The notes beneath the pieces were generated by a model. The model saw only the letters and a program-made list of their open reading frames with translations. It searched no databases and was not told where the DNA came from. A stretch of DNA of 12,472 bases from Candidatus Sulfotelmatobacter sp. (GTDB lineage: Bacteria > Acidobacteriota > Terriglobia > Terriglobales > Acidobacteriaceae): NCBI GenBank assembly GCA_030044775.1, contig JASICF010000342.1:1-12472 (forward strand). The letters run 5' to 3'. The position numbers were made by a program, and so were the translations under genes. Positions 1 through 6,798 of this stretch are shown here, piece after piece; the stretch's first letter is position 1, and every line of letters starts with the position of its first letter.

Positions 1-1
1 C

Positions 2-223
2 GTTTTCGAAATCATGCGCGCCCTGCACCGGGTTCTGCTCGATCAACCCCTGCGTGACAAAATGAAGGAGCGCAGTTACAAGCAGGCGGCCAAGTTCTCG
101 TGGGAGAAATCGGTGCGCCGCATCATGGATGCGTATCGCGAAGTTGTCGGCCAGACGGGCAGGGCGAATAATTCCGGCAGAAGGCGTCGAGCCGAAAAAA
201 ATGCAACCGAAGGTGTGGCGTAA
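2..223 (+). CDS. Glycosyltransferase (GT4/group 1-like), C-terminal fragment
   Basis: Only the last 73 codons are present; the frame is open to the left edge, so the gene begins outside the window. The visible tail, with helices around LHRVLLDQPLRDKMKERS and then KFSWEKSVRRIMDAYREVV, matches the usual end of GT4 (RfaB/WcaI-type) glycosyltransferases. In those enzymes a helix with the pattern 'DPELRxxLxxxG' is followed by 'FSWExxxxxxLxxYxxVL' and closes the Rossmann fold. These enzymes transfer sugars from nucleotide-sugar donors, typically in cell-envelope polysaccharide synthesis. The residues after YREVVG are basic and low in complexity, a dispensable tail. The donor-binding E-x7-E motif lies upstream and cannot be seen, so neither substrate nor activity can be judged. 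It is convergent with the aminotransferase gene, about 420 bp away. The family call rests on a short tail and is moderate. Confidence 0.65.
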   Translation, partial: VFEIMRALHRVLLDQPLRDKMKERSYKQAAKFSWEKSVRRIMDAYREVVGQTGRANNSGRRRRAEKNATEGVA

Positions 224-640
224 TACGTCGCCGCACCCATCGCGAGCCAGTTGGATTCTGAGCGAAAGCCGTGCTATTTCACCAACGGCTGGCCTGGCGA
301 GGCGATCGAGAGCTTATGCAGTTTGGCTGTGATACGGCTACGTTCACCATCGTTCTGCGCTGCTGTGAGGCGTTTGCGAAGGATCGTGATCTTATGGTGA
401 CGTGTGCGACGCCGGCGAATTTCCGGCCGGCGGCTGGGTGCTGACATGTATGCGCTCCTGAATCGAATTTTGGAAACCTGCGGCGGCTGGTCCGTACAGC
501 GAATTCTTTCCGCCGGTTTGTAGATTGTATCAATTGATTCGGTAGTCGGCTTGATCGGCCAGATAATCCATCCGGCCGAAGAACGGCTTGTCGTTCGGCA
601 AGCTGAGTCGCGGCTGCCAGGGACACAAGACCGGACTTCG
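224..640. other. Gene-poor gap between convergent genes
   Basis: No convincing gene is seen in these 417 bases between the glycosyltransferase stop and the aminotransferase stop. Short open frames here lack ribosome sites and have shadow-like composition. Two structures are visible: a hairpin at 575-599 (GCC, a GAA bulge, GAACG, a 6-nt loop, then CGTTC GGC) that could mark the 3' end of the minus-strand transcript but has no T-tract, and a perfect 10-bp palindrome ATCAATTGAT at 529-538. The aminotransferase reading frame continues for 36 codons past its TAG, to a TGA at 530-532. No tRNA or insertion-sequence signature was recognised. Confidence 0.5.
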
Positions 641-1768
641 CTATGCCTTGGTCATGTTTGCGGCTGACCAGCTCCTGACAAATTCCCCCAGCCGGTCGAG
701 GGCGTCGGGAAATCTTTCGGTCATCGCCGCAAAACCCAGGCGGAAATGCGACGGCTCTTCGAAACAATCCCCGGGCGCGAGCAGGATGCCCTGTTCTGCT
801 GCCTCCCGGCAAAAAGCCCGGCTGTTCTCTCCGCTAACCAGCCATGGAAAAGCGGTCATTCCGCCGCGAGGAGCGACCCAACCAAGTGTCTCGCGATGCT
901 CCAACATGAAGGTGTCAACCAGCCGAAGGTTTTGGGTTGCGATTTGCTGAGTTTTTCCGAGCACGATGTTCCGATGTCGCATTGCGATTTCGGCCAACAT
1001 TTCTCCCGCGGTGTTGTTTGTAATCGAAAAATAAGCGCGCGCATTCCAGTAGCGCTCGCGGCGTTTGGGATCGTGTTCGATCATCCATCCGGTCCGCACT
1101 CCAGACAAAGGAAAAGCCTTCGAGAAATCGTGGATGACAGTAGCGTGCGGCAGGCGGGCAGCCGATTTGGTCGCCGGTCCGTGATAGATGGGGTGGTAGA
1201 CCTCATCGCTGACAAGTTGAATTCCACGGGAGGACGTGAACTCGTGCAAGCCGTCAAGCTCCTCATCGCTGATGGTGGCGCCGGTGGGATTGTGAGGGCT
1301 GTTCAACAGGATCAGCTTGGTGTTGCGATCCGCCAGTCGCTTGATTTCCTCCGGGTCGATGCGGAAGTCGTTCTCCTTGCGAACCGCGTAGTAGCGGGTC
1401 TCGAGCCTGAGGGATTCGGGCAAGGCAGAAAATGGCGGATAGCCGGGTTGCGGCAGGATGACGTTGGCTCCAGGTTCCGCGGCCAGCCAAAAGAGAATGA
1501 GCAGAGCTTCGGATGCGCCAGTCAGAATCTGAACTGCATCAAAATTTACTCCCTGCATCTCGGCAATTGCTGCGCGTAAACCGTCGGCTCCCGCAGGACG
1601 ACCGTAAACCACTTTGTGATTGAGAAAGCGTTCACGCTCTTCATCGCTGGCGAGGCTCAGAATCTCGTTCAGAGTCCAGACTGGCCCGGTACTTGCAGCC
1701 AGGTTGAACTCGGTGGTGTGTTCGTAGTTGTCGAGCCACATGTCCAGAAGGAAGGGTTTCAACTGCAT
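641..1768 (-). CDS. PLP-dependent aminotransferase, class I/II (fold type I)
   Basis: This 375-residue protein has the full set of fold-type I aminotransferase marks. TGASEALL (83-90) is the phosphate-cup helix; NSPHNPTG (156-163) carries the PLP-binding Asn160; SDEVYHP (187-193) carries Asp188, which pairs with the pyridine nitrogen, and Tyr191. DFSKAFPLSGVRTGW (214-228) carries the Schiff-base Lys217 and phosphate-binding Arg225, and HFRLGFA (341-347) carries the substrate-carboxylate Arg343. Length is normal, so it should be active on an amino acid or related amine with a 2-oxo acid acceptor. The substrate cannot be read from sequence; the short N-terminus resembles the broad MalY/aspartate/capreomycidine-synthase-like part of the family. 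The ATG start has a good ribosome site, GAGGTG, at 1773-1778. It lies 96 nt downstream of rnpB on the same strand, and no clear terminator separates them, so read-through from the rnpB promoter is possible. Confidence 0.92.
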   Translation of the reverse strand: MQLKPFLLDMWLDNYEHTTEFNLAASTGPVWTLNEILSLASDEERERFLNHKVVYGRPAGADGLRAAIAEMQGVNFDAVQILTGASEALLILFWLAAEPGANVILPQPGYPPFSALPESLRLETRYYAVRKENDFRIDPEEIKRLADRNTKLILLNSPHNPTGATISDEELDGLHEFTSSRGIQLVSDEVYHPIYHGPATKSAARLPHATVIHDFSKAFPLSGVRTGWMIEHDPKRRERYWNARAYFSITNNTAGEMLAEIAMRHRNIVLGKTQQIATQNLRLVDTFMLEHRETLGWVAPRGGMTAFPWLVSGENSRAFCREAAEQGILLAPGDCFEEPSHFRLGFAAMTERFPDALDRLGEFVRSWSAANMTKA

Positions 1769-1994
1769 GTCGCACCTCGACGTGTTAGATCAAGCTGCCG
1801 GCGTGATAGCGTCACAAAAATTTGCGGGCTGGAAGATTGCAGGGGCAGGCGAGACTAGAGATGTGGCAGCCGGACCTATAAGCCGAATTCTGTCCGCCGG
1901 ATTGCTCCGGCGGGACGGTCATTCCTCTGGGCCGCGCATTACTGCGCGGCTCTAGCGACCTACCCGAAGGTTTGACGCACCGAGCCGGCACGTT

Positions 1995-2081
1995 CCCGCC
2001 CATTCTCGAAGCCCCTTCAGAGAAAGCATTCATAGTCAGAATGCTTCCGCGAAAACCGGCGGGGCGTCCAGAATGGGCGGG
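1995..2081 (-). repeat. Shared hairpin element, copy 3 (in rnpB P16/17)
   Basis: On the rnpB strand, the arm CCCGCCCATTCTGG (2068-2081) pairs with CGAGAATGGGCGGG (1995-2008). The stem is 12 bp, then a G-G mismatch, then a G-C pair. The enclosed part forms further stems of its own: GCCCC/GGGGC and AAGCATTC/GAATGCTT. It occupies the position of helices P16/P17, between the CCAAATAGGG strand and the GGGTAGGT strand. The arms are identical in sequence to those of the other two copies, while the interior is unrelated. Confidence 0.85.
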
Positions 2082-2176
2082 ATTCCTCCCTATTTGGTCT
2101 TGCTCCGTGTGGGGTTTGCCCTGCCCGCCACATTACTGCGGCGGCGGTGCGCTCTTACCGCACCTTTTCACCCTTA

Positions 2177-2235
2177 CCCCGCCCATTCTCGCGAGGACTC
2201 GTCAACAATTGCGGTCCTTGCCAGAATGGGCGGGG
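2177..2235 (-). repeat. Shared hairpin element, copy 2 (in rnpB P12)
   Basis: On the rnpB strand, the arm CCCCGCCCATTCTGG (2221-2235) pairs with CGAGAATGGGCGGGG (2177-2191). The stem is 13 bp followed by the same G-G mismatch and G-C pair as in the other copies. The inner stem is AGGAC/GTCCT. It takes the place of P12 exactly, between the conserved ACCGCC and the TAAGGGTGAAAAGG core. It is the shortest of the three copies, at 59 nt. Confidence 0.85.
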
Positions 2236-2330
2236 CGGTATGTTTTCTGTGGCACTTTCCGTCGAACGAGTTTGAATTCGTCCTCCCGGATGTTATCCGG
2301 CACACCGCTCTGTGGAGTTCGGACTTTCCT

Positions 2331-2416
2331 CCCCGCCCATTCTCGTGACCCTGCTGACTCGCATATGCGCGATTCCGCTACCAGAATCGCACTCGAGATC
2401 ACCAGAATGGGCGGGG
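2331..2416 (-). repeat. Shared hairpin element, copy 1 (in rnpB P3)
   Basis: On the rnpB strand, the arm CCCCGCCCATTCTGG (2402-2416) pairs with CGAGAATGGGCGGGG (2331-2345). It lies between the P2 strand (GGACGGTCGCC) and the GGAAAGTCC core, which is the place of P3. The interior continues as an irregular hairpin: TGATC/GGTCA, CTCG/CGAG and GCGATTC/GAATCGC. Stem, mismatch and orientation match copies 2 and 3; the interior does not. Confidence 0.85.
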
Positions 2417-2446
2417 CGACCGTCCGGTCCAGCTGCCTACTCAGTA

Positions 2447-2452
2447 ATTATA
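2447..2452 (-). promoter_or_regulatory. -10 box of the rnpB promoter
   Basis: On the minus strand this is a perfect TATAAT, 9 nt before the first base of helix P1 (2437), so transcription should begin at about 2440-2437. It overlaps the TAA stop (2448-2450) of the DUF4440 gene, so the -35 region lies inside that coding sequence. No hexamer resembling TTGACA is seen at 16-18 nt upstream. The promoter therefore appears to rely on the strong -10. Confidence 0.7.
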
Positions 2453-2996
2453 TGCGACAGGCCTCGGATGGCATGTCGGAGTTTGACATATCGAGCAGCA
2501 CCTTCCACGTGTCATCGGCTTGTCTTTCCCAAACCATCAGATATTTGCCCTTGTCGAAGAACAGTTTTCCGCGCGCCGGACGGAACCTCATCTCGTAGGA
2601 GCCGCTGGTATAGCCTAATTCGCCGGAGCGGGCGACCCTCGCTTGCTTCGCGTGCCAGACGATGTCATAGTCCTCGAGTTGGAAGGATTGCGCGATGAAT
2701 TTCTCGAGGGCACGCGCTCCCGTCAAGAGCGGACGATTAGGCACGAGCATAGCTCCATTCTTTGCATAGAAAGCGGCGGCCGCCGCGGCATCTCTTGATT
2801 GATAGGCCTTAAGCCACGCCGCGTCGGCGGCAAGGAGAGCCTTCACTCGCGCCTCGTTCCCGCTTGTCTTGGTTTTCGTTGTCCCTGGCGCAGTCGCGTT
2901 TTCGCCCGGCGGGACGCGGCGGAATTTGGAACTGCGTAATTTTGGACTACGCGGCATGACCTGCCATTTCCCTTTACTGAGGCGGCAGTCTATCAT
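2448..2996 (-). CDS. DUF4440/SnoaL-like (NTF2-fold) protein
   Basis: The protein has 182 residues. From about residue 48 it reads as a DUF4440 domain of the NTF2-like superfamily: the opening helix LLAADAAWLKAYQSRDAAAAAAFYAKNG, the strand AMLVPNRP, the helix ALEKFIAQSF, then strands ending in GKYLMVWERQADDTWKVLLDMSNSDMP. The family forms small cone-shaped dimers with varied or unknown roles; no catalytic residue can be assigned. Residues 1-47 are basic and low in complexity, and no signal peptide is evident. The start is uncertain: the first ATG (2994-2996) has GGTGA 7 nt upstream, but the ATG at residue 14 would also leave the domain whole. The gene is divergent from the first permease, 41 bp away. 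Its stop codon contains part of the rnpB -10 box. Confidence 0.82.
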   Translation of the reverse strand: MIDCRLSKGKWQVMPRSPKLRSSKFRRVPPGENATAPGTTKTKTSGNEARVKALLAADAAWLKAYQSRDAAAAAAFYAKNGAMLVPNRPLLTGARALEKFIAQSFQLEDYDIVWHAKQARVARSGELGYTSGSYEMRFRPARGKLFFDKGKYLMVWERQADDTWKVLLDMSNSDMPSEACRI

Positions 2997-3037
2997 TTTT
3001 ATTCACCGCGCTGTTTAAGCCGCGAAAAGGCGAATTC

Positions 3038-4270
3038 ATGCACATTCTCGAAGCCGTTCGGATTGCTTTTCAGTCGCTTTGGGTGAACAAGCTTCGCTCC
3101 GTGCTTACGTTGCTTGGAGTAGTCATTGGAGTAGCGGCCGTCATTGCTGTGGTCACTTTTGTTTCCGGCATCAACGACTATGTTGCGCAGAAAATCTTCA
3201 ACCTAGGCGCGGATGTTTTCCTGATCTTCAAGGTTTCCCCGGCGGTAACCAATGTCGATCGCTATCTGGAGGGCGAGAAGCGCAAAGATTTGACCGTGGA
3301 GGATTATCAGGCTGTGGCCGACGCCTGCCGCCACTGCGATCTGATTGCCGCCTCGTCGCTCAATACGACCGGCCATGTGAAATACAACGAGCAGTCGATC
3401 AGCGACACCTTTATTCGCGGGATCACTCCGGGATATGCCACGATTCTTGACATCGATTTGAGCTCCGGCAGAATGCTGAACGAGACGGATGTGGATAACC
3501 ATTCGCCGGTGGTGATCATCGGCAACGATATTGTTGAGCACCTTATGCCCGGCATCGATCCGCTGGAGAAAGAGATTCGTATCGACGGCTGGACCTATCG
3601 CGTGATCGGCGTGGCAAAGAAAAAAGGATCGACGCTCGGGCAGAGCGCCGATAACTTCATTCTCATGCCGTTGACTTCTTGCCTGAAACAATACGGGTCG
3701 CACAACAACAGCCTGCGAATCGCAGGCAAAGCGGCGAGCGGCGGAGTTTCGCTGGAGGAGGCAATCGATGAATCTCGCGCCGCACTTCGCGCGCACCGGC
3801 ACGATCAACCCGGCGGTGATGATAGTTTTGACATTGAAACCAACGGCAGCCTGCTGGGCATCTGGCAGAACTTCAGCCAGACTTTTTTTATTGCAACGAT
3901 CGGGATCGCATGTATTTCGCTGGTCGTGGGCGGGATTGTGATCATGAACATCATGTTAGTGGCGGTCACGGAGCGAACCCGGGAGATCGGAATCCGCAAG
4001 GCTCTGGGGGCGAGGCGGGGGGATGTGCTGCTGCAGTTTCTAATCGAGTCGGTAACCCTGGCGCTAACCGGAGGCGCTCTCGGCGTTTTGTTTGGAGTGG
4101 CGATCGCGTTGACGGTTACGGCATTGATCGGAATGCCTTCCTCGATCAAGATGTGGGCGGTCGCGGCGGGACTGATTGTGTCAGCGAGCGTTGGGGTGTT
4201 TTTTGGGGTTTATCCCGCACGAAAGGCGGCGCGACTGGATCCCATCGTGGCGTTGAGATTCGAGACGTAA
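3038..4270 (+). CDS. MacB/FtsX-type ABC transporter permease (first of pair)
   Basis: This 410-residue protein has the four-helix MacB layout. A cytoplasmic start helix leads to TM1 (about 20-43, after NKLRSVLTLLGVVIGV). A large periplasmic core domain (about 45-280) is followed by three C-terminal helices at about 282-308, 331-362 and 371-394. The FtsX-domain coupling region TERTREIGIRKALGAR lies at 311-326, and the family ending YPARKAARLDPIVALRFE is intact. MacB-class proteins do not move substrate through the membrane; they use cytoplasmic ATP hydrolysis to drive periplasmic events such as efflux or lipoprotein and lipid handling. This protein has no fused ATPase domain and none is encoded in the window. 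AAGG upstream of the ATG is a fair ribosome site. The second permease follows after 89 bp. The substrate is unknown. Confidence 0.93.
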   Translation: MHILEAVRIAFQSLWVNKLRSVLTLLGVVIGVAAVIAVVTFVSGINDYVAQKIFNLGADVFLIFKVSPAVTNVDRYLEGEKRKDLTVEDYQAVADACRHCDLIAASSLNTTGHVKYNEQSISDTFIRGITPGYATILDIDLSSGRMLNETDVDNHSPVVIIGNDIVEHLMPGIDPLEKEIRIDGWTYRVIGVAKKKGSTLGQSADNFILMPLTSCLKQYGSHNNSLRIAGKAASGGVSLEEAIDESRAALRAHRHDQPGGDDSFDIETNGSLLGIWQNFSQTFFIATIGIACISLVVGGIVIMNIMLVAVTERTREIGIRKALGARRGDVLLQFLIESVTLALTGGALGVLFGVAIALTVTALIGMPSSIKMWAVAAGLIVSASVGVFFGVYPARKAARLDPIVALRFET

Positions 4271-4319
4271 GAGTTCGCAACCAGGGGATTGGGCGATTCA
4301 GGCCGGCCCGGAGTTTTAA

Positions 4320-4351
4320 ATTTGTAAGTTACCAGATTACCCAATTACAAA
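4320..4351 (+). repeat. Degenerate 8-bp tandem repeat between the permease genes
   Basis: Four adjacent 8-mers run ATTTGTAA, GTTACCAG, ATTACCCA, ATTACAAA, giving an AT-rich tract of period 8 in otherwise GC-rich DNA. The outer ends also form an 8-bp inverted repeat, ATTTGTAA (4320-4327) and TTACAAAT (4345-4352), with a 17-nt loop. The tract ends 8 nt before the start codon of the second permease, so it overlaps that gene's translation initiation region. Confidence 0.5.
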
Positions 4352-4359
4352 TCGCTTGC

Positions 4360-5622
4360 ATGATCCACAAAGAAGAATTCGCGGAGATCGTGCAGATGGC
4401 TACGGACACCATCCGCACGAACAAGATGCGCTCGTCGCTCACGGTGCTGGGCATTGTGATCGGAGTGGCAATGGTAATCGGGGTTTCGTCGATCGGGCGA
4501 GGGCTCGACGAGAACGTGCGCGATGTGGTCTCGAGCGTCGGATCCGACAATATTTTTGTCTATCATCTCGATCCGCTGACCTTTACGCGCCCAACCGAAG
4601 AAATGCGAACCCGCAAGAAACTGACCTTCGAAGATGAAGAAGCGATCAAGTTGCTGCCGCACGTGAAGAAGGCCTCGGCCGGGCTGCGCTTTTTCCGTCC
4701 AGAACTCGGGGTGGGCACGTACGCGGTGAAGTATGGGGACCGCAAAGTCAAAAACACGATTCTTGAAGGCGACACCGCCTCGGTCAAGGATGTTTATGAC
4801 CTGCCCATCGCCTTGGGGAGATGGTTTGCCGAGGTTGACGATCAACGCCATGCGACGGTAATTGTTCTCGGTCACGACACGGCAGAAGAACTCTTCCCGA
4901 TGGAGAATCCCTTGGGGAAGGAGATCAATATCGAGGGCCGTCTATTTGTCGTGATCGGGACATTACAGAAGTTGAAATCGGTTTTTGGAGGCGGCAAAGA
5001 CCCAAATGACAACCGGATTTTTTTCCCGTTGACGACGTTTAGGACGCTTCACCCTGAGATTAAAGATCACTGGATCAGCGCTAAAGCCACATCTCATGAC
5101 GATATGCCCAAGGCCATGGACGAAATTCGCGAATTGTTGCGGCGCCGGCGCAAGGTACCTCCGGACAAGCCCGACAATTTTGCTGTTCTCACGTCCGATT
5201 CGATCAGCGACGTTTGGAACCAGCTCACCGGCATGTTGTTCATCGGTGTGTTTGCGATTTCAAGCGTGGGGTTGCTGGTCGGCGGGGTAGGAGTGATGAA
5301 TATTATGCTGGTCAGCGTGACCGAGAGGACCCGCGAAATCGGCGTGCGCAAGGCGATTGGCGCGCGCAAGCGGGATATTCTTCTGCAGTTCACTCTGGAA
5401 GCCATCATTCTTACCGCCGTCGGAGGGATCATCGGAATATTGTTCGGAGCTCTGATTGTTTGGGTAATTCCTGCGTTGTGGCCGGCCTTGCCCGCGCGAA
5501 TGTCGGCCTTTTGGGTTATGTTTGGTTTCACCACGGCGGCAGGCGTCGGCCTGCTTTTCGGCATTTATCCCGCATGGAAAGCGGCGAATCTCGATCCGAT
5601 TGAGGCGTTGCGTTATGAATAG
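4360..5622 (+). CDS. MacB/FtsX-type ABC transporter permease (second of pair)
   Basis: This 420-residue paralogue of the preceding gene product has the same plan. TM1 is at about 28-47 (MRSSLTVLGIVIGVAMVIGV), the periplasmic MacB core at about 50-300, and three C-terminal TM helices at about 311-335, 360-381 and 387-404. TERTREIGVRKAIGARKRDI (341-360) and the YPAWKAANLDPIEALRYE ending are intact. I chose the ATG at 4360 because the helix before NKMRSS is then about as long as in the first permease. An ATG at 4396, with GGAG upstream, is the alternative. The frame is open further upstream, but that stretch lies antiparallel in phase to the first permease and is not coding. Two non-identical permeases in tandem suggest a heterodimer sharing one ATPase encoded elsewhere. 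HpnI starts 15 bp downstream, consistent with one transcript. Confidence 0.92.
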   Translation: MIHKEEFAEIVQMATDTIRTNKMRSSLTVLGIVIGVAMVIGVSSIGRGLDENVRDVVSSVGSDNIFVYHLDPLTFTRPTEEMRTRKKLTFEDEEAIKLLPHVKKASAGLRFFRPELGVGTYAVKYGDRKVKNTILEGDTASVKDVYDLPIALGRWFAEVDDQRHATVIVLGHDTAEELFPMENPLGKEINIEGRLFVVIGTLQKLKSVFGGGKDPNDNRIFFPLTTFRTLHPEIKDHWISAKATSHDDMPKAMDEIRELLRRRRKVPPDKPDNFAVLTSDSISDVWNQLTGMLFIGVFAISSVGLLVGGVGVMNIMLVSVTERTREIGVRKAIGARKRDILLQFTLEAIILTAVGGIIGILFGALIVWVIPALWPALPARMSAFWVMFGFTTAAGVGLLFGIYPAWKAANLDPIEALRYE

Positions 5623-5637
5623 GATCCCCGTTCCCGC

Positions 5638-6798
5638 ATGACGTACGCCATCCTCAGAGTCATTCAAATCATCGCGGCCGCTGGAGTGGTATCGAGTTCC
5701 TTCTATTACCTGCTCTGCCTGTGGAGCGCGTCGAAGTTTGCGCATGCTACCAACTCGCGGAGCGGATCCTTCCTCCCGCCGGTTTCGATTCTGAAACCGC
5801 TCAAAGGCATTGATCCCAAAATGTATGAAAGCTTCCGGAGTCACTGCCTGCAGGATTATCCAGAACACGAAATCATTTTTGGCGTGAGTGATGCCAATGA
5901 TCCCGCTCTCCAACCCGTGAAAGAGTTGATGGGTGAATTTCGCGCCGGAATGATTTCGTGGGTCGTGTGTCCGGAAGTTCTGGGTACGAATCTGAAGGTT
6001 AGTAATCTCGCGCAGATGCTCGACGCGGCGAGGCACGACTATCTGGTCGTCAACGACAGCGACATTCGGGTGGAGACTGATTACTTGCGCCGCATCGTCG
6101 CGCCCCTGACGGATCCGCAAATTGGAATGGTTACCTGCCTTTATCGCGGAGTGGCCGGTTCAACTCTTGGATCACGGCTGGAATCGCTGGGAATCAGTAC
6201 CGATTTCTGTGCTGGCGTCCTGACGGCAAAACAATTGGAGGGAGGAATCCGATTCGGGTTGGGTTCGACGCTGGCCTTTCGACGCGCGGATTTGAAGACC
6301 ATTGGAGGGTTTGAATCGATCGTTGATTATCTCGCGGATGATTACGAACTTGGCAAACGTGTTGCCGATCTCGGGCTCGAGGTGCAGCTCTCCGGCGTAG
6401 TCGTGGAAACATTTCTTCCCGCCTATAGCGTGCGGGATTTTCTCGCGCACCAGATGCGTTGGGCGCGTGGCATTCGAGATGCGCGTCCGGGTGGGCACTT
6501 CGGCCTGATTTTCACCTTCGGGATTTTCTGGGCGCTGGTCAGCGTGGCCGTAAGCCAAGGCGCGATGTGGTCGTGGGGAGCCCTGGGGGTTGTTCTGGTC
6601 CTTCGCCTGGCAGTCGCGTTCACAATCGGATGGAGGATTTTGCGTGACCGTCAAGTATGGAGATATTGCTGGATGATTCCGCTGCGTGATCTCATTGCGG
6701 TCGCAATATGGATTGCCAGTCTCGGCGGGCACCAGGTGATTTGGCGGGGAGAGACATTCGAACTCAAAGAAGGGAAACTCAAGCGCGTGCAGAGCTAG
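5638..6798 (+). CDS. hpnI: HpnI-like hopanoid glycosyltransferase (GT21/ceramide glucosyltransferase-like)
   Basis: The 386-residue protein is a membrane-bound GT-A enzyme. It has an N-terminal TM (about 7-30), then the catalytic domain opening with PPVSILKPLKGID (47-59). Asp85 lies in SDAND, NDSDIRV (139-145) is the metal/donor DxD-like site, and ADDYELG (233-239) holds the presumed catalytic acid. HQMRWAR (271-277) is the processive-type (Q/R)xxRW motif, and there are C-terminal TM helices at about 289-309, 312-331 and 346-362. This D1-D2-D3-(Q/R)xxRW order is that of GT21 ceramide glucosyltransferases and of HpnI, which adds N-acetylglucosamine to bacteriohopanetetrol before HpnK deacetylates it. 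No other hopanoid gene is in the window, so ceramide-type lipid glycosylation is the alternative. No strong ribosome site is seen, so it may be translationally coupled to the permease 15 bp upstream. Its stop overlaps that of the convergent histidine kinase gene. Confidence 0.8.
   Translation: MTYAILRVIQIIAAAGVVSSSFYYLLCLWSASKFAHATNSRSGSFLPPVSILKPLKGIDPKMYESFRSHCLQDYPEHEIIFGVSDANDPALQPVKELMGEFRAGMISWVVCPEVLGTNLKVSNLAQMLDAARHDYLVVNDSDIRVETDYLRRIVAPLTDPQIGMVTCLYRGVAGSTLGSRLESLGISTDFCAGVLTAKQLEGGIRFGLGSTLAFRRADLKTIGGFESIVDYLADDYELGKRVADLGLEVQLSGVVVETFLPAYSVRDFLAHQMRWARGIRDARPGGHFGLIFTFGIFWALVSVAVSQGAMWSWGALGVVLVLRLAVAFTIGWRILRDRQVWRYCWMIPLRDLIAVAIWIASLGGHQVIWRGETFELKEGKLKRVQS

Larger units (their letters stand above)
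1865..2437 (-). ncRNA. rnpB: RNase P RNA, bacterial type A, with three extended helices
   Basis: This is the catalytic RNA that trims 5' leaders from pre-tRNA. Read on the minus strand, the universal core is all present. GGAGGAAAGTCCGAACTCCA (2313-2332) is the P4 5' half region, then ACAGAAAACATACCGCC precedes P12. TAAGGGTGAAAAGGTGCGG and the following GTAAGAGCGCACC (2146-2178) form conserved regions II/III. GACCAAATAGGG (2088-2099), the GGGTAGGTCGCT region, CAGAGGAATGACCGTCC and CAGAATTCGGCTTATAGG (1875-1892) follow. Helix P1 closes the molecule: GGCAGCTGGACC (2426-2437) pairs with GGTCCGGCTGCC (1865-1876), with one U-G. P18 (1931-1950) and P13 both carry GUAA tetraloops. At about 573 nt it is much longer than the E. 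coli RNA (377 nt); the excess is in P3, P12 and P16/17. Ends are set by P1 and may be off by a few bases. A -10 box lies just upstream; no terminator is obvious downstream. Confidence 0.96.

Noticed and set aside
1803..1815. GTGA/TCAC hairpin next to a run of A/T downstream of rnpB
   Set aside because: On the rnpB strand the T-run precedes the stem instead of following it, so it cannot act as an intrinsic terminator.
1972..2698. Open plus-strand frames of about 200 and 130 codons across the rnpB region
   Set aside because: The region is unambiguously RNase P RNA on the other strand, and the translations are low-quality with repeated 'EWAG' from the hairpin arms.
2001..3055. The 13-mer CATTCTCGAAGCC in the rnpB hairpin copy 3 (2001-2013) recurs at the start of the first permease gene (3043-3055)
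   Set aside because: A window this size is expected to contain about one or two chance 13-mer matches, and the match does not include the stem partner.
3910..4359. Upstream in-frame extension of the second permease to 570 residues
   Set aside because: It overlaps the end of the first permease in another frame, its translation is Gly/Arg-rich, and the family's N-terminal helix starts just after the ATG at 4360.
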